A stretch of 64,000 nt of DNA from Marchantia polymorpha subsp. ruderalis (GCA_037833965.1 AP031352.1:31188501-31252500); one strand, 5' to 3'. Counted from the stretch's first letter, positions 38,320 through 50,353 are shown. Numbers and translations: made by a program. Notes: a model not told the origin generated them from the letters alone.

Positions 38320-39490
38320 AATTATGTAAATAGAGACTTGTGGGAACCCTTTCGTACAGTCTCACTCTCTGGAAAGATTTACTATGTATCATTTATTAAT
38401 GATTACTCAAGGTTTGTGTGGGTTTATTTTTTTACACACAAGTATGAGTCGTTCACAACTTTCAAAATTTAGAAATTCCAAGTTGAGACTCAAACTAAAT
38501 TAGACACAAGGTGAGATATTTTTGTATTGTTTATAGGCAGGAAGTATACTTCCAAGGGGTTTTGAAGTTACTATAAAGAGGAGACTATTACTCGTCATCT
38601 CATCACGCTTTATAGTCCGCAACAAAATGTTGTTTCTAAGAGGCTAAATTAAACAATGTTGGAGAAGGTGCGTATGATGGTGAGCCAACATGGTGTACCA
38701 TATGAATTTTGTATTGAAGCTGTCAATATCGCATTATATTTGGTAAACAATTATTCTTTTAGTGCAGTCAATTTTTTGACATTGTTTGAATTGATTCACA
38801 AACAAACTGTTGATTATAATAGTTTAACAATTTTTGCTTGTATCGCACATACTTTTATGCCCAATGAACATAGTATTAAGTTAGATTCTACATCCATGAG
38901 GTGTCATTTTATTGAATTTGCTAGTGGTGTAAAGTGTTATAGGCAAGCATGGATGTATTATGTGATTGTATATAAAGTCGTCTGGATTATCTTAACTTTC
39001 TGGTGATTAGGCGACTAAATTGAGGTGGATGTGATTTAGAATCTACATGTTGCAACCAATGAGAAGGTGACACCTATGCAAAATTAGCGTTTTTTTTAAT
39101 TAATGTAATAGTTTTAAAAAAACAATAAAAAAAATTTAAATGAAAAATTATTCAGGAAAAAAAATCTACTAGATTCAATCAGTCTAAATTAAAATTTGAG
39201 AGATTAAAGGAAACTTTTTAGTATACTAAATTGACCTAAATCAATTTTTTGAGTAGACTAAATTAGTTTAGTCTACTCTGAAAAAGACTAAATTAGCCTA
39301 AATTGATTTTATAGAGTAGATTAAATTAATCGTATTTAGTTAATTTAGGCGAGTGACTATTATAACCATGCTTGGTTAGAACAGTCACTCGTCATATTAC
39401 AATAGTATGGGATTCAATAGCATGCACAATCATTGTCAATAGGGATGTTGTTTTCAATGAATCTATATTTCTAAAAGAGTATGACAGTCA
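38320..39490 (+). pseudogene. Copia integrase relic, interrupted
   Basis: Plus-strand Copia integrase motifs occur in order: RDLWEPFRTVSLSGKIYYVS (family DLCGPM...GGxKYFxTF), INDYSRFVWVYFFTHKYESF, RKYTSKGF, LYSPQQNVVSKRLN (family PYTPQQNGVAERxN), VPYEFCIEAVNIALYLVNNY, then FECIAHTFMP-like and KLDSTSMRCHFIEFASGVKC. The last block, VWDSIACTIIVNRDVVFNES, resumes only at about 39403. About 450 bp of unrelated AT-rich sequence separates it from the preceding YR at about 38943. There are several stops, and the 5' part of the element is missing. Confidence 0.9.
38945..39402. mobile_element. Fold-back/MITE-like insertion in the Copia relic
   Basis: The integrase reading frame is split here. The inserted DNA contains a near-perfect 26-bp palindrome (AGTAGACTAAA-TTAG-TTTAGTCTACT, 39252-39277) nested in a longer imperfect inverted repeat, and a second hairpin at 39351-39390 (GAGTGACT...AGTCACTC). 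Strong self-complementarity without coding capacity suits a MITE or fold-back element. Exact ends and target duplication were not resolved. Confidence 0.5.
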
Positions 39491-42400
39491 TCATGCTCCC
39501 TTACTCATAAGGATAAATCTCCAGTCATTGATGTTGTTCGGGGAAGATTGATCATTATGTGATTGATGATATGGCACAAGGAGAGATTTTTGTATCTTAA
39601 GTATTTTTTTTAACACATCAAATCTACTTATTTTTTTAACATTGTTTTAGTTAAAAAATTATTGTTATTTTATATCAAATTATGTGTCAATTTAAAATTT
39701 TTAGATCTTGAATTTATGTTTAATAGTTTTTAGCACATAAATGAGAAAAACATATTGATTAATATAAATATTTTAAAATATGATTGGTTATATCATGATA
39801 GCATAAAGTTTAGGGAGGTGCTAGTTGAACTTCACTTTAGGCTAATTATACCTCACCCTAGGCTAATGTGCACTAATTCTCCACTTTCCTTGTGCCCGCA
39901 AAAACTATATCACACGGCTCTAATAGACATATGTATAGCTTAGATCAATCACAGAGCTCTATATAGTATAGTTTGGTGAGGGATAATTAGCCCAAAATAA
40001 GTAATAACTAGCCCCTCAAATAATTTTTTTTTAAAAATACATTTGTTGGAAATAATTTTTATTAGTTTTTTTTATTTTTTGAAATTCAAATGCTTTAAAG
40101 ATTTATTTTGACCTGATTTTGAATATGTAACATATATGACATACAAAAAAATTTGCAACAAGTCAATTTTTGTGAAGATTCTGGAATTATAACGTATTAT
40201 TTTGATGAAAAATTTAGTAACTAGTTATAATTTTTTTAAATATTAGTATACTCACTCATTTTTTTCTTTAAAAAAATTGATCAAAAAAGAAAGTATAGAA
40301 TAACACAAAAGGAAATTAATGTTGATTTTGAAGTATTTTTTAAATCTTAAAATTCTTCATTCAGATAATAAAGCACTTTAATTGACTTTTTGGCAAAAAA
40401 AATTAATCAACATTTGAAGTTAAATGTTAATTTTTAGATTTAAATTTGTACAATCAATCATGTAGAGCAATATGATAATCAATTTAGGTGTCACGTTTGA
40501 TATTGCTGAGTATGATGCACATTTTAATTATAATTATGATTATGAAAAAAAATATTCAAACAAAAAATTTCAGAAACTAATTTGCTTGAAAACTAGGTTT
40601 TTTTATGGAAAAAATGAAGTGACATGTAAAAAAGAGTTGAAAACATAATTGTGTTAAATGTATAGGCTCATGTAATCAAGCTTTTGAATAAAAAAAAGAC
40701 TGTATTAGTTTTTTATGAACTCCAACACTAGTATCATAAGTTAAACTTGTCAAAACAATTGAACATGTTTTTGAAATTGATGAGATAAAAGTTGATGGAA
40801 TACAAAGATACATAACTACATGATGTTTACAATGAATTTGTTAAGGATTTGCGGTTATCTGATGAAAATTTGATTGATTAAAAAAAACTCAATTAAGTTG
40901 TTGAGTATTATTTTTACAAACTATTTTTAATTCATGAGGATAGAAAGATCATAATTTGTTGTGTAAAAAAAAGCAAAAATTCTTCAGTAAAAAATGCAAA
41001 CCCACATAAAAAGTATGATCTACTCAATGATGATTAAAATCATGATGCAAATGTGAGACATATACTACCATGATAGCAAACTTTAAATTTCTTCGTATGT
41101 AAGACACACATGATCATCAAATGAAAGTTTTCAACTTATACTTCAAATCAGCTTGAGGAAAATGTCATCTTTAAAATTAATAATCACAAGGATTTATAAA
41201 AGGCCAAGGTTTTATGTGAAGAAGTGCAATTTTTTGATTTCATCATGACATATATACTTTTGGCATTCAAAAATAGGCCGTGAAACATAAGAGTCTATTT
41301 GATGAAATGTTTTTTTCCCAATTCCATAAGATTATTCCAGTTGAAGTAAGCTCAATGTCCTTTGAAAAATAATAATTACTTAGATATCAAAATGATATAA
41401 AGTTCAAAAAATAATTGGATTCAATCAAATGTAATTTATTATCATCAGATATGCTATATTCGAAAAACATTTAAAATGTAATTCAAATATAAGAATTATT
41501 TTCAGTTGTTTTACTCCAATAGAAGACAAGCTAAAAGTCATCCAACTGACCAATGATGGGTAGAATCTCAAATATATGGTTGTATTAGGTGACACTATCC
41601 ATATTGAGGTGACATTTTTCCAATTTTGAAAGAAACTCATGAATTGTCATTCATTAATCTGATTTGGTGGTCCATAATTCTTCTAGCTTGCCATAAAGAT
41701 AATGACCTTTGGAGCCTTAGGAGGAAGAGACCACACAGGATGCATCTCACGTGGACAACACTTCTAGTGTTGTAATGGTCAAAGCATCTACCTATGGTTT
41801 AAATAAAGTGCTGCATGTGTTTGTGGGCACAGATTTTGAAACCCAAATCTCCTCTACAACGATAAATGAAATAAGATAACACAAACTTTGATAAGGTGTA
41901 TGACTACCTATAAAAATGAGAGAAAGCATACAAAGTAGTATCACAATCTAACATTGCGCATCATCAAAAACTGAGTTATTTAGCCAAAGCAGTGGCCAAG
42001 CAAATAAAAAATAAGAAAAACGGCATAACCTGGACAATAATGAAACTCCATAAACCAACCACCATAAACAATAATTGGGGTCAAATACCATTCTTTTTTA
42101 GACCAAATATGTACAACGACCACTAGAAATACTATACCTGTAGAGATTTGGATGAGTACGAATGTATCCAAATGACGAAAATACGATAAAAAAGGTATTT
42201 TTTTATATTTCATTTCAAATATTATCTTAAGATATATAGAAAAAATTTACAAAGACTTATGATACAAAACAAAAGAACTCATGCTTTTAATTCAAGTTTG
42301 TCTACTGTACCTTCATGATTTTCTTGAGGATACTTTTATGTATATTTCACATCCCGACTTAAAGTATATTATAATCGTGTGCTAATGTCTTTACTAGAAC

Positions 42401-42927
42401 CGTTTACAGTTTACAATCTGTTGTTTATAGTAGTCCATATATCTAGTACATTATACATTCACTTAAGTCCGCATCCCACCTAAGTCCCCTTTTTTTCAGA
42501 CGAAATTTCAAGTATCAAAATTCTAGAGTTTTATTATCAGCAGAAGTCAAACTTTTGATTAATGACGGTGATGCTAAAATATTTTTATAACTTGAAGCGA
42601 ATGTTTGCATGTATGAGTCAACATGGTGGTTTCTCACAAGAAATTAGCTCTCTCTCCTTTTTGGCCCTAAGGTTGGATCTTTTAATAATTGCTTGTATCT
42701 AAGTCTACTGGTTTTCATCCTGCTTCCTATTCCATGCGTCTCGAACCCAGTTTCATTCTTGATAAGGCTTCACTCATATCAATCTATACAGACTTACCAA
42801 TATCTGAAATATATTGTTTCAGTTAATAACTATATTAACATGAGTTCGTTCTAGATTGTGTTGAGAAATAACAGCACAATTGATTGTGATAAGAATTGAG
42901 TCAGAAATTAATGATCCTTTTACTTGG
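39491..42927. other. AT-rich block with one SINE-like relic
   Basis: No gene is recognised. Apart from the possible SINE head near 41.8 kb, the sequence is AT-rich and without ordered protein motifs. Confidence 0.45.
41765..41860 (+). mobile_element. Possible tRNA-derived SINE head
   Basis: An A-box-like word (GTAATGGTCAAAGCATCT, 41772-41789) is followed 60 bp later by GATTTTGAAACCC (41832-41844), one C-to-T and one G-to-A step away from a B box (GGTTCGAAACCC). The spacing suits a tRNA with a long variable arm or a SINE head. No functional tRNA fold is apparent. Confidence 0.3.
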
Positions 42928-43186
42928 CAATTGAGTAGCGAGTTGTGATACCTTTGTGTGTGAACATTAACAATTGAGTAGCAAGTTGTGATACTTTTGT
43001 GTGTGAACATTAACAATTGAGTAGCAAGTTGTGATACTTTTGTGTGTGAACATTAACAATTGAGTAGCAAGTTGTGATACCTTTGTGTGTGAACACTAAC
43101 AATTGAATGACAAGTTGTGATAACTTTGTGTGTGAACACTAACAATTGAATAACATATTGTGATAACTTTATGTGTGGACATTCTC
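42928..43186 (+). repeat. Tandem array of six 43-bp units
   Basis: Units begin at about 42928, 42971, 43014, 43057, 43100 and 43143. Each runs CAATTGAGTAGCAAGTTGTG, then ATACTTTTGTGTGTGAACAT, then TAA. Units 2 and 3 are identical and divergence rises at the last two units, as expected of a minisatellite growing by slippage or unequal exchange in its centre. There are no spacers, so it is not CRISPR-like. Confidence 0.95.
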
Positions 43187-44275
43187 GTTCCTTGTATATA
43201 TGTGTAAGTAAAGCATATCAACGATGTATGGCGATAACGAGTAGCACGACAACAATTGCAGTACAATGACTAGTAGTAATGTCAATGTTGACCTCTTAGC
43301 ACAGAGTTGATAGTATTTTGGGATGAAATGAAAGGTGGCACAAAGTATCACTAGAACTGGAAAATCATTAGAATGTTGTAATGAGGCTTTTCTCGTTATT
43401 AAGAACTTTTGACAATAGTTCTCATAGAAATACCCGGAAAGATTGAAGTCACAAGATGAGATATAACCAAGTCCGCACAAACCAAAGTGCGGACTTAACC
43501 GAGTTTATACTGTACAGGTGCGAATAAAGGTTTTTTCCATGCAGTTTCTTAATATCAATATTTCACTGTTTGATCCACAACTCATTGGCATTATGATATT
43601 TGAAAGTTTCATTTGATGAAACGCACACAGAGCATCAAAGGATGTGCATTTAGGTGATTAGTTTACCAAATGTGTTCTCAAATCCTGACCACTTTTCTTC
43701 AAGGTGTATACGCAACTTGTCTTATTGAAAACTTCACACCCTTGATTTTTCGTGGTGTCCGGATGATGGTTCTCCATTAGTTACTTCTACAGGAGTGGCT
43801 AGTCGAATTTCCAACTCCTGTCCACTTTCCGTCCGAACCATAGGAAAGGCATCCTCATATCCAACTCAACTGTATGATAAACATGAAATACCGCAGAACT
43901 ATACTTAGCATAAAGTTCTGTTAAACATTAATATCATCAACAACATAAAATCATAATCCTTGATGAAAGATACTACGTGGTACTTAACCGTGACAAATAA
44001 ATCGAACATACAATCACCTTGGAAAATATACGTCCCACAGAAACCGAACCCCGTACTCAGACTTCCAGAAACGGGTAGAGGGGGACTACATCACGAACTG
44101 CAAGGTGTTTACTTAGAGTTACGAGTCCGTCAAATATGTGGCAAAATAGCATTAACCAAGCTACTTCATACGAAACAGAATTATGTCTAATAATATCTCG
44201 GCAGCTCATCAGTTTTTCATTTTTTTACAGGGGCTTCAACATACAATAAATGCATCTCCTCCCTGGCTCAAGGTT
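43187..44275. other. 3' flank of MAT1, no gene recognised
   Basis: Mixed composition with short frames on both strands (43169-43480 minus, 43960-44190 plus) lacking any motif. Part of the left end of the MAT1 transcript may reach into the right side of this stretch. No polyadenylation site was fixed. Confidence 0.35.
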
Positions 44276-44407
44276 TCAGCAGCAGCAAGTAACTTGTTCG
44301 TCGGCTCTGCTCCAAACTCTCATAAATTGTGATTTCTCGTTGGCGTACTCAGGAGAAACTCTTAAAATATTCAGAAATGAGTTCTTCCACGACCATGTCT
44401 GTGTAAC

Positions 44408-44753
44408 CTGAAAACGGATAAAAAAAAATGAAAGAGTAAGAAAGCGTGCAATATAAAGAACAGTGACGACCGCGCATGTGAGCTTCAAGAACTCAATCAT
44501 ATCAAATGTCCGTCACTGATGAACTGGTTGAGTACTTTCCGGGCGGGCAAAGGAAAGGAAGGAAAATGTTTAGTAAAGAGCTGTTCATATTTCTTCCTCT
44601 TCCTTACTGTTAATCAGATTCTAGACTCCAATGAAGGACAAAGAGTAAGCAAAGAACATAGAAGAAGAAACAGCACGGATAGGAAAAAAATAAGGAGGAA
44701 TAACATGAGAGAAGAAAGAGGAGATTAACAACTAAATGTAAATGAAATCTTAC
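44408..44753 (-). other. MAT1: Probable 3'UTR intron of MAT1
   Basis: On the minus strand a strong donor (AGTG|GTAAGA) lies at 44754/44753 and a strong acceptor with a long T tract (TTTTTTATCCGTTTTCAG|G) at 44408/44407. The intron would be 346 bp and starts 117 nt after the MAT1 stop codon. It is either a 3'UTR intron or part of an alternative 3' end. Confidence 0.55.
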
Positions 44754-44870
44754 CACTTTCTGCTAGCAGGAAGAAATGTTGCTGTTAGCTAGTGATGTTT
44801 TGCAACACCAACTGGCCACATGTACCCACTGTTTATCGATTGGTCTCTTTGAGTTCACATTTTACTCGGA

Positions 44871-47800
44871 CTAATTTACCCAAACACTGCAGAAAGCCTC
44901 TTCAAATGCCCGCTTCCGCCCAAGCTCTGGAGTCCATCCTCCAGCTCGGGCGCCCCTTTCTTCACGGATCTTTTGAGCAGCTGGGTCCTCGATGCCTTCC
45001 CCATTGTAGGTTGAGGTTCCCAGAGGCATAGGCTGCCCACCAGGTCCCATTGGCCGCGGTTGCATGAACATACTTCCAGCTACCATAGAAGGAGCATATT
45101 GTCCTGCCGCACCAGCTTGAATTCCGGTACTTCCAGGTGCTTCCTTCACCTTCATCAAGGAACATTAAACAAGTTGATTTGGGGAGAGGTTCGATACAGA
45201 GTGAAAGACATACGGCTAATCACATAAACGATAAAAAGTCTATAAGTGGGAGTAGTACCTGTTCCAAATCTGCTTCTTTATCTTGATTCCTCTTCGCATT
45301 AGCCGCCCTGAAAGATGCTGATATTCTTTCGGCCTATAGTGATACATAACAAGCTAAAAATGTAAGTCTCTGTAAGGCTAAAATTTTGCAGTTAAGGATG
45401 CATGATTTTTAGGATATCATAGTCTAGGTTCATGAAGTGGCATCAATTGTTCAACAAAAACTTCCATTCAACACAAATTTATTACTAGTCATTTGATTTG
45501 TGCTAGACGGTGTTAAGTGTGTTTTGTAATGAAGTAAAATACCTTCTTTGCGCGCGATGCAATTATCTGCTCAGCATGCTCCTCCTGATAAAGGGCAATC
45601 CTAGCTTCTGTTCCCTGGACGTCAATCCCTTCTACTAGGTTGAACACTGCAATCAATAACACTCGAACAAACACGACTACTGAGACTCATTGACGATTGC
45701 CTTGAAATTGGAATTTGAAATGACTTTTGTAAACTAGGCGTATATATCAAAAGTATATGAAGTTCGTGGAGCCCACGAAGCTCCCAAAACCCCCACCAGC
45801 GTCGAACAACGAGCGAATGACTAAAAAGAATGAAGGAACTCCTGATATTTCACACACTGTTAAAGACCATCAAAACAATATAAAACGGACAGGACGTTAA
45901 AGCCTCTTAAGACGTACCGATATCTTCTGTCTCTTCCAGATAGTCATTGTACTCCCGGAGAGTTGGAAAATCGTCTTCTCCTTTATTGTATCTACAAAAA
46001 AATCACGATGGAAAAGCTTTAGGTCCGTATCATTGAAAATACTGGTAAAGAAAGTATCCTGCGATCGCTATTTTCACTTCAGCCACGATATATCATTTAC
46101 AAATCGTTCGTGGAGTAGTTTCATGACCACATGTTCAGTTTGTTAAAAGTATTTTGGGGTGCAGTTCATAGATTCTGGGTGTCCCACAAATCACTTCTCC
46201 TAAAGAGAAAAAAAAAAAGCAAGTTTAGCTTTCACACCCACCTTTCCATCCCTCGCGGGGTTGACGGGAGTCTCCGATGATGGGACATTCTACGACTTTC
46301 CATTTTGTGCACTCCAAAAGACAATTCCAGATGAGAATGTGGAACACAACTCTAAAGAATAGATTGGGGGTCGAGTACTTCACTTATGGACAAGCAATCA
46401 TCGGTAAGTAGACAGCCAGGATCCTTGATTTGGATCCCACTGGTCCCTTGAAGTGTAGGATAAAATCTCATGAATAGCTTCCATTGTATGGAGTGGGGTA
46501 AATAGTGAAACCAAAAGATTTAAAACATATTGGCGAAACAGGTCCTACTTCCCATTAAATCTTCACCTGAGTTTTACTTCAGCTGGAGGTAATTCTCCAT
46601 TCCCATTGGAAGATGAAGATCCATCCCTTAAATGACTATTACAGAGTGGGAAAAATCTGCAATTATGTGTCCTCTGACTAAAAATAGATCCGCGTAACTC
46701 AAAACTCAAAATGAAACTATGGCGAAAGGGCAACAAATGTCCTGATAGACCAAGGAAAACAACGATAAAAGCCTTACCCAAAAAACCTCTGGCGCGATGA
46801 GGCCCATTTACATTCTTAAATATTTGGATAGTTATACGAAGGGAATAAAACCAAGTTATTCCCAACTAAAGTTTGAATTCCAACCCATAATTTAACGTGG
46901 CAAGGATGTGTCTCGAAGGGTGAGCAGTATACAGAGTAAATGACCCGCAAAGAAAGTATTAAGGAATAAACTTGCGAGAGGGAGGCCTTTGCCCCCTTCA
47001 TAAATGGACCATTTCTCGATTTGTGCGTGTCATCCTTGCGCAGGGGCCATGCTAATCTTCTCTGTATCTTTCCAATTTGATCGGATGTCCCCGAAGGGAC
47101 GGAGCTCACAAATGTGGGGATTTTCGAGAGAGCAAGGAAACCATATATGGGCTGGGAAAATGGATCACATATAATCAACTCCGTACGATGCTACTTTCAT
47201 CTTCCTGAAGAAATTTATAGACACTACACTCGACTGAGTTAAAGCAGCGTTTACATAATTAAGACATCGTTATTTCTTAAATCCGTGTTTGATACGATTA
47301 TTCTCAAGGTACATGTTTAACAAGATCTATTGATGCAACGCATAAATAAGAGGAACATGAGACTGCTCAAACAAGGAACACATCCTTCTCTTCTGCGAGG
47401 CTGAGGTACATTAAGCGATTCTGGCGTACTAGAATAGGTTGCAGGAAGAGAAGGGTTGTGAATGATTTTAACTGCAGACTACCATATTGAAAGGTTGGGA
47501 AGAATATAGGCTTCCAGTACGGGAGTACTCTGGAGGTGACCTTCTCCATGACTGTATCACGAAATAATTGTGAATGGGCGTCACTTCTTGGGTGTAATAC
47601 TCCAAGTATGTAGGTCATTTCCACAAAAACTCTTGAATAAAACTGTTTCCACATTTCCTAGTGAACTTCATTTCCTTCGGCTCCGTTTTCGGATTACTGT
47701 TCACCACCTTTCAAACATCTTGAATCTTTCGGAACAGAAATTGAGGTCACGAGGTCTAGGATGAGGTCTGATGATAATCTGATGACATCGGACACGTTAA

Positions 47801-50353
47801 TATCGAAACAGGTATTCTCTCATGCACCTTCTATTAGCACGCTGAAAAGAGTTCACTGCATGGAAAAATTTGATCAAGAAGTCAAGAACAGATAAACTAG
47901 TACACGATAAGCCGCACGGTCTTAGCATGTAAAAGACCGAAGCAAGGCAAATCTAGGTGTTGTGTCTGAAAGGGTGTCGACGAAATATACTAGATGGCAA
48001 GAAACAAGAAGACGATAATGCACGTCCGGCATGTCATTGATGGACTGAAGCTCTGAAAGAGAAGGACAGACAAGCCGTTTCATGAGTATGAAGAGGGGAC
48101 AAGAAGTACAGTGGTGGAAAAGTTCGAATTGACAGTAGTGGTAGCTGAGTGTGTAGTATAGAGTATCCATTCAGAATGAAAGTCCTCCACGGACCATCAC
48201 CTTAAAATCGTGAATAGAGTCAGTAAAAGGTCACATACCCGAGTATTAGGGTATTAGGGTTTAGGGTCTGTGTAATGGTTTGGCTTTACTAAGAGGCGAT
48301 ACTTCAGGGTTTGGGGTTTTTCTTTTTTAAGGAGATCAAGCTAAAAGACTGTAGACCACGCGACCTAGTTGTATGTTGCTAACGACAGATGACGAAGAAT
48401 ATGTAGGAAGGAAGGGCAACACAACGAGACGGAAGAATATCACTCACATGACCGTTGACAAATATGCTGAAGAAGAAATGTAGGGAGATCAGCTCTATGT
48501 GAGGATTAAATTGTACATGAATAAGTACAAGCATAAAAATTTGCAAACACATGTCAGCTGATAACAAAGCCAAGCATCTTAAGAATCCCCGAAAGGTCAA
48601 CTGACAACTACTGGAATTACTGTTGTGTTCCACAAACACAGCAGCAATATCCGACGAAAGATATTCCTGATGATATATCCGTCAACCAAGATACCCGAAA
48701 CAATAAGGAACGTACCCAGAGCAGACTCCCAAGTTGGACAGCAAAAGAGCAGAACAGAAATATGACCTTAAGGGGAGCAAACACCACGGGAAGATATACT
48801 TAATATATATGAATGTAGCATATGCTTGAGACTTGCAGCATCCGAAGCTAAGCCACTCGAGCAGTCTGAGATACTTCAAGTATGTTATTAAAGATGAAAA
48901 GAAGTCAAAAAGTTCGAGCATGAACGTCATTTAGACCCAAGATAGACTACTTTCCTAGGGTTTCATCGACGCACATAGAACGATTAACCCATTCCATTGA
49001 TGTCGACGGGAATACCAATTGAATTTGATTTGTTGTGTTCGGCCATTCATCTTACAAACCTAATGTTTGCACAGTTTTAAAACTACAGTATTATAAAGAC
49101 CAAGATATCGCTAAATCAAATACACATATTGTGGTGTGGAACAGGTAAATATCTGCAGTAGCTCACTTAAAAAATAGCCAACAGTAATGTGAAATACTGT
49201 TATAGTTGGCTTGACCCAGTTTTTGTAAGTCATGAGTGAATATCGAACAGTCCAGTTTCACTATGTTTCAGATAAAAGCCTTTCGGTCTCCCTGCAGTCG
49301 GTAAGAAGACTAATGTCATACTCATGAAGACTACTGTCACACTATTCTCATCACGTCAACCAGCTCCCTCACTACAGTGCCCACTGATTCCACGTCAAGT
49401 CAAATAAGCTTATCGAGTCTTGGCCTGTGCAGTCGTGCTACTGAAGGAAGGAGATCATAGGGCGACAACCCACACATCCAACAGCAGATAAATAGAGGTG
49501 CCCACTGATTCAGCAACTTCTCCAGTTCTCAAGTCTCTTTATCATTACTTGATACAGCCCTCAATATTTAATTCACTCTGCCAGTGATGTTGATTTAAGT
49601 AGGTACTGTCAATAAGATAAAAGGTTTTCAAGATCAAGATCATCAACCTCTTGATCTTGTTTTCAAGATTTCGTATTTCAAGTAAGTACTGTCAATAAGT
49701 GAACAGCCTGGTATAAAGCCTCGAAAGTTGAATATTGGCAATGCAACAGACCTTGACATTACCCCGCAATACAGCAAGGTCTAAGCCTCATCATCGTCAC
49801 TAACAGCTAGTTTCATCAGTTCCGCACGTCGGCTTCCAGCAGATGCTAAGCAGCATTCTCGGCGTCCAGGGTTACTGCCATCTTCGCCTAAACAAGAGAG
49901 GCCAAACTCTTTAGTTTAGGGGACTTAAGGTCACGTTTGAAGCCTCTTCAGACATAAACCTTCGAGAGTGGCGATAATTGCTTCGCACTTCTTTGTGTCA
50001 TTCACTATAAATATCACTTTTGTGTCTTTGATCCCTCAGCGGCCCGGACGACGTTAAGCAGTATATTCAAGAACCAGTGGTGCTCCCGTAATGTCCTCGA
50101 GTCTCTAAGAGGAATGAGCAGGATTTCCAATATACAATCAACCTCTCCATAACCATAGCAAAGCCAATAGACCGTGTATTTGACTATTGGTGATATGACA
50201 TACTGCCTCCACGCTGACAACGATACAAGCAACCCAAGAGCGGCTCGAGTCACCAACCAAGCACATCCCCTTGAAAGGTGAGAAAGAAAGTGAAACTTAT
50301 GAAACTCACATGTTGGAGATTCTACGGCGGATATTGAGTTCCTTGCTCGTCAT
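44871..50353 (-). CDS. MAT1: MAT1, CDK-activating kinase assembly factor (TFIIH)
   Basis: Five coding exons: 50353-50310, 45991-45918, 45646-45543, 45333-45259 and 45149-44871. All junctions are GT-AG and keep frame, giving about 191 residues. The protein opens [14 protein letters not shown] and continues [20 protein letters not shown] (the MAT1 KREEDFPSLREYND signature), then [20 protein letters not shown] and [15 protein letters not shown]. It ends in a Gly/Pro/Met-rich linker and a conserved [17 protein letters not shown] tail. MAT1 bridges CDK7/CDKD and cyclin H in the CAK module of TFIIH, acting in transcription and cell-cycle kinase activation in the nucleus. The N-terminal RING finger of animal MAT1 is absent, as I recall for plant forms. 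The last exon could start 6 nt later, and an in-frame ATG lies 25 codons upstream. Confidence 0.93.
47003..47100 (-). pseudogene. U6 snRNA-like sequence in the MAT1 intron
   Basis: From 47100 leftwards the minus strand matches U6 snRNA: GTCCCTTCGGGGACATCCGA (5' stem), then the ATACAGAGAAGATTAGCATG catalytic region with ACAGAGA and AGC intact, CCCCTGCGCAAGGATGACAC, and AAATCGAGAAATGGTCCA. Only about two differences from my memory of plant U6 occur in the first 95 nt. The 3' end is wrong: a Pol III T-run is missing and the sequence continues TTTATGAAGG. Upstream, a TATATA word lies near -48 and a TCCCCACAT word near -20, not the plant order of USE near -60 to -70 and TATA near -30. It is probably a retro-inserted or truncated copy. 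Confidence 0.93.
48243..48267 (+). repeat. Short interstitial telomere-like repeat
   Basis: TATTAGGG-TATTAGGG-TTTAGGG, with a further CAGGGTTTGGGG about 50 bp to the right. Read on the minus strand this gives AAACCCTAA, the plant telo-box found in promoters of translation-related genes. Here it lies in the MAT1 first intron, so either role, interstitial telomeric seed or intronic regulatory element, is unproven. Confidence 0.7.

Larger units (their letters stand above)
45992..50309 (-). other. MAT1: First intron of MAT1 (4.3 kb)
   Basis: It lies within codon 15 and is bounded by GTGAGT and TTTGTAG. It is far longer than the other introns (87-270 bp). It contains the U6-like sequence, a telomere-like repeat patch, a small hairpin and a direct repeat, and many unassigned frames (for example 46563-46865, 46816-47178, 47367-47654 and 47922-48170 on the minus strand). 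No second protein gene could be recognised inside it. Confidence 0.8.

Noticed and set aside
42928..43186. Regular 43-bp repeats as a CRISPR array
   Set aside because: The units abut directly with no unique spacers, and the context is a plant nuclear genome.
47003..47100. A functional U6 gene
   Set aside because: No T-run terminator and no correctly spaced plant USE/TATA; kept as a U6-derived pseudogene.
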